Shown: piece by piece, positions 30,924 to 39,145 of the stretch
Layout of the letters: every line of letters begins with the position of its first letter
Numbering within the stretch: position 1 is the stretch's first letter
DNA from: Gordonia sp. 'Campus'
Lineage (GTDB): Bacteria; Actinomycetota; Actinomycetes; Mycobacteriales; Mycobacteriaceae
Direction of reading: 5' to 3'
Assembly: GCF_022206305.1 (NCBI RefSeq)
Contig: NZ_JAKOIW010000010.1
Span: forward strand, 1-64,000
Length of the DNA stretch: 64,000 bases
The notes under the pieces: generated by a model
What the model was told of the DNA's origin: nothing
What the model saw: only the letters and a program-made list of their open reading frames with translations
The model's database searches: none
Translations under genes and position numbers: made by a program

Positions 30924-30946
30924 GCGGTGCTCAGAGAGCGACGATG

Positions 30947-32428
30947 TCAGGCGTTGCCCGACAGCTTCTCGCGCAGTGCGGCGAGCTGCTCGTCGCTGGC
31001 CAGCGAACCACCGGCCGACGAACCGCCGGTCGAGCTGCTGCTCGACGAGGCGGAGCCTCCGTGGCTCTCCGAGGCCGACGAGTAGTCGGTCGGGGCGTTG
31101 GCGGCCTCTGCGGCAGCAGCGGCGAACTTCTCCATCTGGGCGGTGTGCATCTTGTGGCGACGCTCGGCCTCGGCGTACCGGGCCTCCCATGCCTCACGCT
31201 GCTTCTCGAAGCCTTCGAGCCATTCGTTGGTCTCGGCGTCGAAGCCCTCGGGGAAGATGTAGTTGCCCTGCTCGTCGTAGCTGTCGGCCATGCCGTACTT
31301 CGAGGGGTCGAACTCCTCGGTGTAGTCCTCGTTGGCCTGCTTGAGGCTCAGCGAGATACGACGACGCTCGAGGTCGATGTCGATGACCTTGACCATCGCG
31401 TCGTCACCGACGGCGACGACCTGATCCGGCACCTCGACATGGCGCTCGGCCAGCTCGGAGATGTGGACCAGACCCTCGATGCCCTCGTCGACGCGGACGA
31501 ACGCACCGAACGGCACCAGCTTGGTGACCTTGCCGGGCACGATCTGGCCGATGGCATGGGTGCGGGCGAACTGACGCCACGGATCTTCCTGGGTGGCCTT
31601 GAGCGACAACGACACGCGCTCGCGATCCAGATCGACGTCGAGGACCTCGACGGTGACCTCGTCGCCCACGGCGACGACCTCGGACGGGTGGTCGATGTGC
31701 TTCCAGGACAGCTCGGAGACGTGCACCAGACCGTCGACGCCGCCGAGATCGACGAACGCACCGAAGTTGACGATCGAGGACACGACGCCCTTGCGGACCT
31801 GGCCCTTCTGCAGCTGGTGCAGGAACTCGCTGCGGACCTCGGACTGGGTCTGCTCGAGCCATGCGCGACGCGACAGGACCACGTTGTTGCGGTTCTTGTC
31901 GAGTTCGATGATCTTGGCTTCGATCTCCTTGCCGATGTACGGCTGCAGATCGCGGACGCGACGCATCTCCACCAGCGATGCCGGGAGGAAGCCACGCAGG
32001 CCGATGTCCAGGATCAGGCCGCCCTTGACGACCTCGATGACGGTGCCCTTGACGGCCTCGTCCTTCTCCTTGAGCTCCTCGATGGTGCCCCACGCCCGCT
32101 CGTACTGCGCGCGCTTCTTGGAGAGGATCAGACGACCTTCTTTGTCCTCCTTGGTGAGGACCAGGGCCTCGACCTCGTCACCGACGTTGACGACCTCATT
32201 GGGGTCCACATCGTGCTTGATCGACAGTTCGCGAGAAGGGATGACGCCTTCGGTCTTGTAACCGATGTCGAGCAGAACCTCGTCCCGATCGACCTTGACG
32301 ATGGTGCCTTCCACGATGTCGCCATCGTTGAAGTACTTGATCGTTGAGTCGATGGCGGCGAGAAAGTCCTCGGCAGTGCCGATGTCATTGACGGCTACTT
32401 GCGGCGAGGTGATCGTGGGGGACGACAT
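30947..32428 (-). CDS. rpsA: 30S ribosomal protein S1
   Basis: RNA-binding ribosomal protein that helps mRNA bind the 30S subunit. Four S1 domains are visible (each with a G-FG-FV or equivalent core): DIVEGTIVKV near 37, AVKGTVIEVV near 122, VRKGVVSSIVNFGAFV near 208 and IVPGKVTKLVPFGAFV near 294. The C-terminal tail (about 380-493) is non-S1, rich in Ala then Ser/Gly, and ends ALREKLSGNA, as is common in actinobacterial S1. ATG at 32428 (MSSPTITSP) was chosen over an upstream TTG at 32449; GGAG lies 11 bases upstream. It follows polA/coaE synteny. Confidence 0.97.
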   Translation of the reverse strand: MSSPTITSPQVAVNDIGTAEDFLAAIDSTIKYFNDGDIVEGTIVKVDRDEVLLDIGYKTEGVIPSRELSIKHDVDPNEVVNVGDEVEALVLTKEDKEGRLILSKKRAQYERAWGTIEELKEKDEAVKGTVIEVVKGGLILDIGLRGFLPASLVEMRRVRDLQPYIGKEIEAKIIELDKNRNNVVLSRRAWLEQTQSEVRSEFLHQLQKGQVRKGVVSSIVNFGAFVDLGGVDGLVHVSELSWKHIDHPSEVVAVGDEVTVEVLDVDLDRERVSLSLKATQEDPWRQFARTHAIGQIVPGKVTKLVPFGAFVRVDEGIEGLVHISELAERHVEVPDQVVAVGDDAMVKVIDIDLERRRISLSLKQANEDYTEEFDPSKYGMADSYDEQGNYIFPEGFDAETNEWLEGFEKQREAWEARYAEAERRHKMHTAQMEKFAAAAAEAANAPTDYSSASESHGGSASSSSSSTGGSSAGGSLASDEQLAALREKLSGNA

Positions 32429-32618
32429 ATGTTGAGTTGCTCCGGACAAGTGTGTAGTAGGTACGATTCTTCAAAGCTGTGTTGATCGCCACCACCTGGA
32501 CCGGCCTGTCGCCGGTCGGGCAAGTGCGAACCGCGCGTCATCGGGCTCACGCGCGTGGAGAAGCCTACTCCAGCGGCGTTGTGCTGGGCAAATGGCTCGA
32601 GAATGAGACCATGAACAC

Positions 32619-33164
32619 GTGGCTCACTCGCTCGAACTGATTCTCGACGACCCGTCCGACCAGCAGGTTCGCGACGAATGGGCCGTACTCGCCGAGGCCG
32701 GACTGCCCCACCAGGGCCGCGTCGCCTCGACGACGAACCGTCCGCACGTCACTCTGATCGCGGCGTCGACGATCGATCCAGGGGCAGACGCCGCGCTGAC
32801 ACCGGCGGCCATGCGCCTCCCCGTGGATATGATGCTCGGCGCCCCACTCGTGTTCGGCAACGGCCGGCGGTCCACCCTCGCCCGGCTCGTGGTGCCCACG
32901 ACCGAACTGCTGTCGATCCACACCCAGGTCGATCGGCTGGCCGCGGAGTTCCTCGGCCGGGACTCGTCGCCGGCGTTCGCCCACACCCAGCCGGGCCGAT
33001 GGACGCCTCACGTCACGCTCGCCCGTCGCCTCGACCCGGACCAGCTCGCGCATGCGCTCGGCATCCTGGACCTCCGTGCCGAGATCGCGGGTTCTTTTGT
33101 CGCACTTCGTCGTTGGGACCCCGACGCCGGCGTCGACCACATTCTCCCGGGGCGGGCCTGCTGA
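32619..33164 (+). CDS. 2H phosphoesterase / 2'-5' RNA ligase family protein
   Basis: A 181-residue protein of the 2H phosphoesterase fold. It has the two signature HxT motifs, RPHVTLIA near residue 42 and TPHVTLAR near residue 128, which form a catalytic pocket for 2',3'-cyclic phosphate hydrolysis or RNA ligation. Family members act on RNA ends or cyclic nucleotides; the substrate here is unknown. It starts at GTG 32619, divergent from rpsA across about 190 bases that must contain the rpsA promoter. It stands alone. Confidence 0.85.
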   Translation: MAHSLELILDDPSDQQVRDEWAVLAEAGLPHQGRVASTTNRPHVTLIAASTIDPGADAALTPAAMRLPVDMMLGAPLVFGNGRRSTLARLVVPTTELLSIHTQVDRLAAEFLGRDSSPAFAHTQPGRWTPHVTLARRLDPDQLAHALGILDLRAEIAGSFVALRRWDPDAGVDHILPGRAC

Positions 33165-33305
33165 CCGACGACGGTCAGAGCGCCCTCGCACACCCCCGCC
33201 GGACAGATCACGGTCGTCCGCGTCCCGAACCGGCGCGTTCATTCGTTCGACGCCTGTTGTCGGCAAACATTGGTGATGCGCGTCACAACAGGTGATTATC
33301 GAGTC

Positions 33306-34418
33306 ATGACCGAAGCACCGACCCACAGCGACAGCCACGCGGCCGGCGCCGACGACGCCGTCAGCGCGGAGGTGTTCGCCGAGCGGCTGTTCGCCTCCAC
33401 ACTCGCGACCGTCGAGACCTTGAGCGTGTACCTCGGCGAACGACTCGGGTGGTACCGCTGCCTGGCCGACCACGGGCCGCTCTCCGCCGAGGCGCTGGCC
33501 TCGCGCACGAACACCGACGCCCGATACGCCCGGGAATGGTTGGAGATGCAGAGCGCCTACCGCATCCTCGACGTCGACCTGTCGACCGATCCCCCGGTGT
33601 TCGGCATCTCCGCGGGCGTCGCGGAGGTGCTCACCGACACCGCGAGCCTGTCCTATCTCGGCGCACTGCCTCGTATGTTCGCCGCCGCGGCCCGACATCT
33701 GCCGGAACTGCTCGACGCCTACCGCACCGGCGGGGGCGTCAGCTGGGAAGCGCTCGGCGCCGACGCCCGCGAGTGCCAAGCGGCCTTGAACCGCCCCTGG
33801 TTCGACTCCCGCTTGGCGCCTGCGCTGGCCGGCATCGACCACCTGCACGCGACGCTCTCGCGGCCGGGTGCCCGCATCGCCGACATCGGGTTCGGTGCCG
33901 GGTACTCCACGATCGCACTGGCGCGGGCGTACCCGGAAGCCGAGTTCGTCGGGCTCGACGTCGACGAGGCGTCGGTGCGGATGGCACAGGACAACGCCAC
34001 TGCCGCGGGGATGACGGACCGGGTGCGATTCCTCGTCGCCGACGGTGACGAGGCCACCGCACACGGCCCGTTCGACGCCGCGTTCGCCTTCGAGTGTCTG
34101 CACGACATGCCTCGGCCCGTCGAAGTACTCGCCGCCGTCCGCGCCGCACTGTCCCCCGGTGCCTCGATGATCGTGATGGACGAGGCTGTTTCCGACGAAT
34201 TCACCGGCCCGGCAGACGATCTCGACAAAATCATGTACGGGTTCTCGCTGCTGGTGTGCCTTCCGGATTCGATGAGCTCTCCCCCGTCGGCCGCCACCGG
34301 AACCGTCTTCCGGACCTCGACGCTACGAACGTATGCCCGCGACGCGGGCTATCGAGACGTCGTGGTGTTGCCGATCGAGGACTTCAGCTTCTTCCGCTTC
34401 TACGAACTGACCACCTGA
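33306..34418 (+). CDS. SAM-dependent methyltransferase with N-terminal winged-helix region
   Basis: A 370-residue class I methyltransferase. The first 110 residues form a helical, winged-helix-like region (SAEALASRTNTDARYAREWL) common in O- and C-methyltransferases that dimerise. The SAM-binding motif I is IADIGFGAGYSTIALA near residue 198, followed by FVGLDVDEAS and the post-I region FAFECLHDMPRP. Substrate is unknown. ATG at 33306 was chosen over an upstream TTG/GTG/ATG string at 33270-33276, because the protein-like part begins here. A second methyltransferase follows 43 bases downstream, so the two may be co-transcribed. Confidence 0.85.
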   Translation: MTEAPTHSDSHAAGADDAVSAEVFAERLFASTLATVETLSVYLGERLGWYRCLADHGPLSAEALASRTNTDARYAREWLEMQSAYRILDVDLSTDPPVFGISAGVAEVLTDTASLSYLGALPRMFAAAARHLPELLDAYRTGGGVSWEALGADARECQAALNRPWFDSRLAPALAGIDHLHATLSRPGARIADIGFGAGYSTIALARAYPEAEFVGLDVDEASVRMAQDNATAAGMTDRVRFLVADGDEATAHGPFDAAFAFECLHDMPRPVEVLAAVRAALSPGASMIVMDEAVSDEFTGPADDLDKIMYGFSLLVCLPDSMSSPPSAATGTVFRTSTLRTYARDAGYRDVVVLPIEDFSFFRFYELTT

Positions 34419-34461
34419 GCAGGTCACCGGACGGCCCTGCCCGAAGTTCTAAGATCGCAGG

Positions 34462-35325
34462 ATGCCCTCCGATGAGGCGGATTCCGCGCACTCCACGTCG
34501 AGCCCCGACCCCGCGGTGCGTGCACCACGCATCCTCGGCGAGGTCGATTCCGTGACGAGCGACCGCGCCAGCCGGTGGTGGTGGGATCACGACGCGGACA
34601 ACTACCACGTCGAACACGGTGAGTTTCTGGGCACATACAGCACGGGCGGCGACTTCGTCTGGTGCCCCGAAGGTGTGCGCGAGTCCGACGCGCACCTCCT
34701 CGGCGACATCGTCGGCCGCGACATCCTCGAGATCGGCTGTGGCTCTGCTCCCTGCGCCCGCTGGCTCGCCGCGCACGGTGCGCGCGCCGTCGGCGTCGAC
34801 CTGTCACGTCGGATGCTGGGCATCGGGCTCGACGCGATGGCCGCCGAAGGTGTCCGCGTTCCGCTCGTGCAGGCGACCGCCGAGACGTTGCCGTTCGCGG
34901 CAGAGTCCTTCGACGCCGCGTGCTCGGCGTTCGGTGCCGTCCCGTTCGTCGCGGACTCGGCCGGGGTGATGGCCGAAGTGGCGCGGGTGCTGAAACCGGG
35001 TGGCCGCTGGGTGTTCGCGGTCAACCACCCCATGCGGTGGATGTTCCTCGACGATCCCGGCCCCGAGGGACTGACCGTGCGCATCCCCTACTTCAACCGC
35101 ACCCCCTACACCGAGACGGACGCGAACGGTGCCCTGACCTACGTCGAACACCACCGGACGATCGGCGACCGGGTGCGCGAACTCCGATCGGCCGGTTTCG
35201 TCCTCGACGACATCATCGAACCCGAGTGGCCGGACGGCTTCGACCGCGAATGGGGACAGTGGAGTCCGTTGCGCGGCAGCTACTTTCCGGGTACAGCGAT
35301 CTTCTGCAGCCACAAGACCGGGTGA
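34462..35325 (+). CDS. Class I SAM-dependent methyltransferase (Methyltransf_11 type)
   Basis: A 287-residue methyltransferase. Motif I DILEIGCGSAPCARWL starts near residue 87, the acidic GVDLSRRML follows, and ARVLKPGGRWVFAVNHP near 173 is the usual motif III strand. The N-terminus has the SRWWWDHDADNYHVEHG segment seen in many actinobacterial members of this family. Substrate is not known. It ends convergent with the amino-acid transporter ATPase gene with a 9-base gap and no clear terminator. Confidence 0.86.
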   Translation: MPSDEADSAHSTSSPDPAVRAPRILGEVDSVTSDRASRWWWDHDADNYHVEHGEFLGTYSTGGDFVWCPEGVRESDAHLLGDIVGRDILEIGCGSAPCARWLAAHGARAVGVDLSRRMLGIGLDAMAAEGVRVPLVQATAETLPFAAESFDAACSAFGAVPFVADSAGVMAEVARVLKPGGRWVFAVNHPMRWMFLDDPGPEGLTVRIPYFNRTPYTETDANGALTYVEHHRTIGDRVRELRSAGFVLDDIIEPEWPDGFDREWGQWSPLRGSYFPGTAIFCSHKTG

Positions 35326-35334
35326 GGACCGGCC

Positions 35335-36120
35335 TCAGAGGAGTTTCGACAGGAACTCACGCGTCCGCGGTTCCCGTGGATTGGCGAGCAGCTCCCGCGG
35401 ATCGCCCTTCTCCACCACGACGCCGGCGTCCATGAAGACCAACTGATCGGCGACCTCGCGTGCGAAGCCCATCTCGTGGGTCACCACCATCATGGTCATG
35501 CCATCCGCGGCGAGTTCGCGCATCACCTTCAGCACGTCGCCGACGAGCTCGGGGTCGAGCGCCGAGGTCGGCTCGTCGAAGAGCATGAGCTTCGGATCCA
35601 TCGCCAGCGCTCGGGCGATCGCGACCCGCTGCTGCTGTCCGCCCGACAGCTGCGCGGGATAGGCATCCGACCTCGACGACAGCCCGACCCGGTCGAGCAG
35701 GTAGCGAGCTTTCTCTTCCGCTTCGGCGCGGGACTGCTTCTTCACCTGCATCGGCGCCTCGATGATGTTCTCGAGCGCGGTCCGATGCGGGAACAGGTTG
35801 AAGTGCTGGAAGACCATGCCGATGTCGCGACGTTGGGTCGCCGCGTCCCTGGCGCTCATCTCATAGAGCTTGTCGCCTCGCTCGCGGTACCCGATGAGGT
35901 CGCCGTCGACGTAGAGACGTCCCGCGTTGACCCGCTCGAGGTGGTTCACGCAGCGCAGGAACGTCGATTTGCCCGAACCGGACGGACCGATCAGGCACAA
36001 GACCTCACCGCGCGCGACTTCGAGCGAGATCCCCTTGAGGACCTCCACCGAGCCGAAACTCTTGCAGACCCGGTCGGCCCGGACCATCGGCGTGCTCGCC
36101 GGCATCCCGTCCACGCTCAC
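35335..36120 (-). CDS. Polar amino-acid ABC transporter ATP-binding protein (GlnQ/GltL-like)
   Basis: The ATPase of an amino-acid importer, acting on the inner face of the membrane. Walker [10 protein letters not shown] near residue 42, Q-loop [10 protein letters not shown] near 98, signature [14 protein letters not shown] near 150, and Walker [14 protein letters not shown] near 170 are intact. GTG at 36120 overlaps the permease stop (GTGA) and was preferred to the much longer open frame to 36996, whose extra part is the permease read in the wrong frame. It is the third gene of the binding protein-permease-ATPase operon. Confidence 0.95.
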   Translation of the reverse strand: MSVDGMPASTPMVRADRVCKSFGSVEVLKGISLEVARGEVLCLIGPSGSGKSTFLRCVNHLERVNAGRLYVDGDLIGYRERGDKLYEMSARDAATQRRDIGMVFQHFNLFPHRTALENIIEAPMQVKKQSRAEAEEKARYLLDRVGLSSRSDAYPAQLSGGQQQRVAIARALAMDPKLMLFDEPTSALDPELVGDVLKVMRELAADGMTMMVVTHEMGFAREVADQLVFMDAGVVVEKGDPRELLANPREPRTREFLSKLL

Positions 36121-37076
36121 GCTTTTTCTCCCCCTGCGGGCCCGGCGGCACCACCGGGCGCCGTCGCGGCACCATCGGCCATGGTCTTGAGTTGCCGGGC
36201 GGTCAGGTGACGGGTCGCTCCCTTGGCGTAGTAGCGCTCCACGTAGTACTGCCCCACCATCAGGATGCTGGTGATCGCGAGGTACCAGGTGGAGGCCACG
36301 AGCAGCAGCGGGATCGGTTCGAAGATCACGCCGGAGATGTCGCGCTGGCGCCCGTAGAGGTCGAGCGTCAGCGGCACCGCGGCAACCAGGCTCGTAGTCT
36401 TGAGCATGCTGATGAGCTCGTTGCCCGTCGGCGGGATGATCACGCGCATCGCCTGCGGGAGCACGGTGCGTCGCATGGTCTGCGACCACGACATGCCCAG
36501 CGCCACCGACGCCTCGGTCTGTCCCTCGCCCACCGACGACACCCCGGCGCGGACGATCTCGGCCATATAGGCCGCCTCGTTGAGACCCAGCCCGATGACC
36601 GCGAACAGGAACGCCGCGTTGAGGGTCTGGATGTCGAGCGTGACGAACTGGTGGACGAACGGGATGCCGAGATCGATCTGCTTGTAGATCGCCGGGAACA
36701 GACCCCAGAACACCAGCTGCACGTACACCGGTGTGCCGCGGAAGATCCACAGATACACCCACGACGTACCCCGCAATACGGGATTGGGACTCAACCGCAT
36801 GATCGCGAGCAGCACGCCGAGGACGATCGCGATCGTCATCGACAGGAGCGTCAGCGCGAGTGTGTACCCGACGCCCGACAGGATGCGCGAATCGAACAGG
36901 TAGTTGCCGTAGGTGCCCCAGCCGTAGGCCTCGTTGGTCGCCGCACCGTAGATGAACAGGCCGGCGAGCACGATGATGACGACGGCGGCGATCCACTGAC
37001 CGGGCCGCCGCAGCGGGATGGCCTTGATCGGTTCGGGTTCGCTTGTCGCCGTTGGGGTGGGCTGCGGTGAGCTCAT
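36117..37076 (-). CDS. Polar amino-acid ABC transporter permease
   Basis: The 319-residue membrane subunit. It has a hydrophobic segment at residues 30-47 and further helices around 70-92, 155-180, 225-245 and 255-275. The EAA loop that docks the ATPase is recognisable at [22 protein letters not shown]. An unusual proline/threonine-rich cytoplasmic N-terminus (1-25) and Gly/Ala-rich C-terminus flank the domain. The ATG is one base from the binding-protein stop. A single permease gene suggests a homodimeric channel. Confidence 0.93.
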   Translation of the reverse strand: MSSPQPTPTATSEPEPIKAIPLRRPGQWIAAVVIIVLAGLFIYGAATNEAYGWGTYGNYLFDSRILSGVGYTLALTLLSMTIAIVLGVLLAIMRLSPNPVLRGTSWVYLWIFRGTPVYVQLVFWGLFPAIYKQIDLGIPFVHQFVTLDIQTLNAAFLFAVIGLGLNEAAYMAEIVRAGVSSVGEGQTEASVALGMSWSQTMRRTVLPQAMRVIIPPTGNELISMLKTTSLVAAVPLTLDLYGRQRDISGVIFEPIPLLLVASTWYLAITSILMVGQYYVERYYAKGATRHLTARQLKTMADGAATAPGGAAGPAGGEKA

Positions 37077-37077
37077 G

Positions 37078-37977
37078 TCAGCTCACCGCGCCGTTGATTT
37101 CGGAGACATCGATCATGCCCTCCTCGAGGCCCCAGTTGGCCGCGATCTCTCGGTACTGTCCGTTGTCCATCAGATACTGCGCGGCGCGCTGCAGTGCGAG
37201 CGCGAGGGGCGACCCCTTGCGCACGGGCCACCCGTACGGGGCGGAGTCGAACACCCCACCCGCGGGCTTCAGACGGTCCTCGGTGCGCTTGATGGCGTAG
37301 GCCGTGACCGGCGAGTCGGCAGACATCGCGTCGACGCGGCCGAGGATCAATGCGTTGACCGCCTCGTCCTGGCTGTCGAACTTGACCTTGTCGATCGCGG
37401 GTTTGCCCGCGGCGACGCAGGCCGCGCTCTTGGCGGGCACCTCGTCGGTGTCCTCGTAGGTCGTGGTCTGTACCGCGACCCGCAGTCCGCACGCGTTGTC
37501 GGGGTCGATGACGTCGTCGTTGTCAGACGCCTGCGCCCACTGCACCCCCGCGCTGTAGTAGGTGACGAAGTCGACCTGCTTCTCGCGTTCCAGCGTGTCG
37601 GTGAACGACGACATGCCCACCTGATAGGTGCCGGCCTGGACGGACGGGATGATCGTGTCGAACTGGGACTCCTTGTAGTCCGGAGCCAGTCCGAGCACCT
37701 TGCCGACCGCGTTCATCAGATCGACGTCGTAGCCCACGATCTTCCCGGTCGCGTCCTTGTACTCGTTCGGCTGGTACGGGATGTTGACCCCGACCACGAG
37801 CCGTCCGGTGCGAGTGATCTCGGGGGGCACGAGCGCGGCGATCTCGGGCACCATCGCGACATCGACGTCGATGGGGATCACCTGGTTGGCGCGTTCGCGT
37901 TCCTCGTTGTTCACGCAGCCGCTCACCACAACGGTGAGTGCGAGGAGGACGCCGAGCCAGCGAGCCACACGCGTCAC
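37078..37977 (-). CDS. Amino-acid ABC transporter substrate-binding lipoprotein
   Basis: Extracytoplasmic solute-binding protein (SBP_bac_3 family) of 299 residues. The signal peptide ends in the lipobox VSGC (cysteine near residue 20), so it is lipid anchored. VVGVNIPYQPNEYKD and VGYDVDLMNAVGKVLG are the first-lobe motifs, and SQFDTIIPSVQAGTYQVGMSS is a typical segment of the family. Ligand class is probably polar or charged amino acids, from family only. GTG at 37977, preceded by AAGGGAAG, fits the signal peptide, whereas the open frame to 38202 does not. Confidence 0.93.
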   Translation of the reverse strand: MTRVARWLGVLLALTVVVSGCVNNEERERANQVIPIDVDVAMVPEIAALVPPEITRTGRLVVGVNIPYQPNEYKDATGKIVGYDVDLMNAVGKVLGLAPDYKESQFDTIIPSVQAGTYQVGMSSFTDTLEREKQVDFVTYYSAGVQWAQASDNDDVIDPDNACGLRVAVQTTTYEDTDEVPAKSAACVAAGKPAIDKVKFDSQDEAVNALILGRVDAMSADSPVTAYAIKRTEDRLKPAGGVFDSAPYGWPVRKGSPLALALQRAAQYLMDNGQYREIAANWGLEEGMIDVSEINGAVS

Positions 37978-38053
37978 TCCACTTCCCTTCGTCCGGCCGA
38001 GCGCACCCACACACTGTAATTCGCCCGCACCGCCCCGGCTCGCCACCCGCCGT

Positions 38054-39145
38054 TCATGCCCGGTCATCCCGGACAGCCGCCACGACCGCGTCCGCGAACT
38101 CGGAGGTCGACGCGCTGCCGCCGAGATCGGACGTGGCGGTCGACGCGAGGGTGGCGGCGACGGCGGCGTCCATGCGTACTCCCGCGGCGACGAGCGCGGC
38201 ATCGTCGACCATCTGTCCGTACCGGCGGAACGCCATCGCCACCGACACGATCATCGCCACCGGGTTCGCGATCCCGCGGCCCGCGATGTCGGGTGCGGCA
38301 CCGTGGGTGGCCTGAGCCATGACTCGGCTCGCCGAGCAGTTCACCGAGCCGGCGATCCCCAGGGAACCCGCCAACTCACCCGCCAGGTCCGACAGGATGT
38401 CCCCGAACAGATTCTCGGTGACGAGGACGTCGAAGTCGCCGGGACGACGGACGAGCAGGGCGGCCATCGCATCGACGTGCTGCTCGTCGACGTCGACGTC
38501 GGGGAAGTCGGCGGCCACCTCGCGGCACACGTCGCGGAACAGGCCCGTCGTCAGACGCAGGACGTTGGCCTTGTGCACGATCGTCACCCGCGCCGGCCGG
38601 TGAGGACCCGCGCGATCGAGCGCGGCTTCGAAGGCGACACGAGCGATGCGCTCGCTCGCACCTCGCGTGACGAGCCCCACCGACAGTGCGACGTCCGGTG
38701 TCGGCATGAATTCGCCGCTGCCGACGGCCATGTTGCGATCGGCGTAGAGGCCTTCGGAGTTCTCTCGGACGATCAGGACGTCCATGTCCGGCTTCACCGC
38801 GGGGACGCCGGGAAATGCGACTGCCGGCCGGAGGTTCGCGAACAGGTCGTAGCGGGTGCGCAACACCGCTCCCGGCGTGCGACCGCTGTGTTCGGGCGGA
38901 TACGACGCGGAGTCGTGCGGGCCGACCATCCACAGCGGGAGTTCGTCGAGGGCGGACAGGGTGTCCGTCGGCACCGGGTCGGCGTGCGAGGCGATGGCGT
39001 CCGACCCGAAAGGCAGCTCTCGCCACTCGATCTCGACACCCTCGACGCGGGCGGCGGCATCGGCGACGGCCATCGCCGCCGGGACGATCTCGCGTCCGAT
39101 CCCGTCCCCGACCAGAACACCGACCCGCCGAGCGTCCGGGGCCAT
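38054..39145 (-). CDS. Isocitrate/isopropylmalate dehydrogenase family protein
   Basis: An NAD(P)- and metal-dependent beta-decarboxylating dehydrogenase of 363 residues. GVLVGDGIGREIVPA opens the protein, VRENSEGLYAD near 129 is the substrate-recognition loop, and LVTENLFGDILSDLAG near 245 supplies the metal aspartates. The RENSEGLY loop is closer to homoisocitrate or isocitrate enzymes than to classic LeuB, so the substrate could be (homo)isocitrate, tartrate or another 2-hydroxyacid. ATG at 39145 overlaps the polA stop by one base (TGATG), implying translational coupling to DNA polymerase I, an odd partner. It could act in some dicarboxylic-acid route. Confidence 0.85.
   Translation of the reverse strand: MAPDARRVGVLVGDGIGREIVPAAMAVADAAARVEGVEIEWRELPFGSDAIASHADPVPTDTLSALDELPLWMVGPHDSASYPPEHSGRTPGAVLRTRYDLFANLRPAVAFPGVPAVKPDMDVLIVRENSEGLYADRNMAVGSGEFMPTPDVALSVGLVTRGASERIARVAFEAALDRAGPHRPARVTIVHKANVLRLTTGLFRDVCREVAADFPDVDVDEQHVDAMAALLVRRPGDFDVLVTENLFGDILSDLAGELAGSLGIAGSVNCSASRVMAQATHGAAPDIAGRGIANPVAMIVSVAMAFRRYGQMVDDAALVAAGVRMDAAVAATLASTATSDLGGSASTSEFADAVVAAVRDDRA

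Noticed and set aside
35335..36996. A 553-codon frame that extends the ABC ATPase upstream
   Set aside because: The first 290 codons are the permease gene in another frame; the ATPase starts at GTG 36120.
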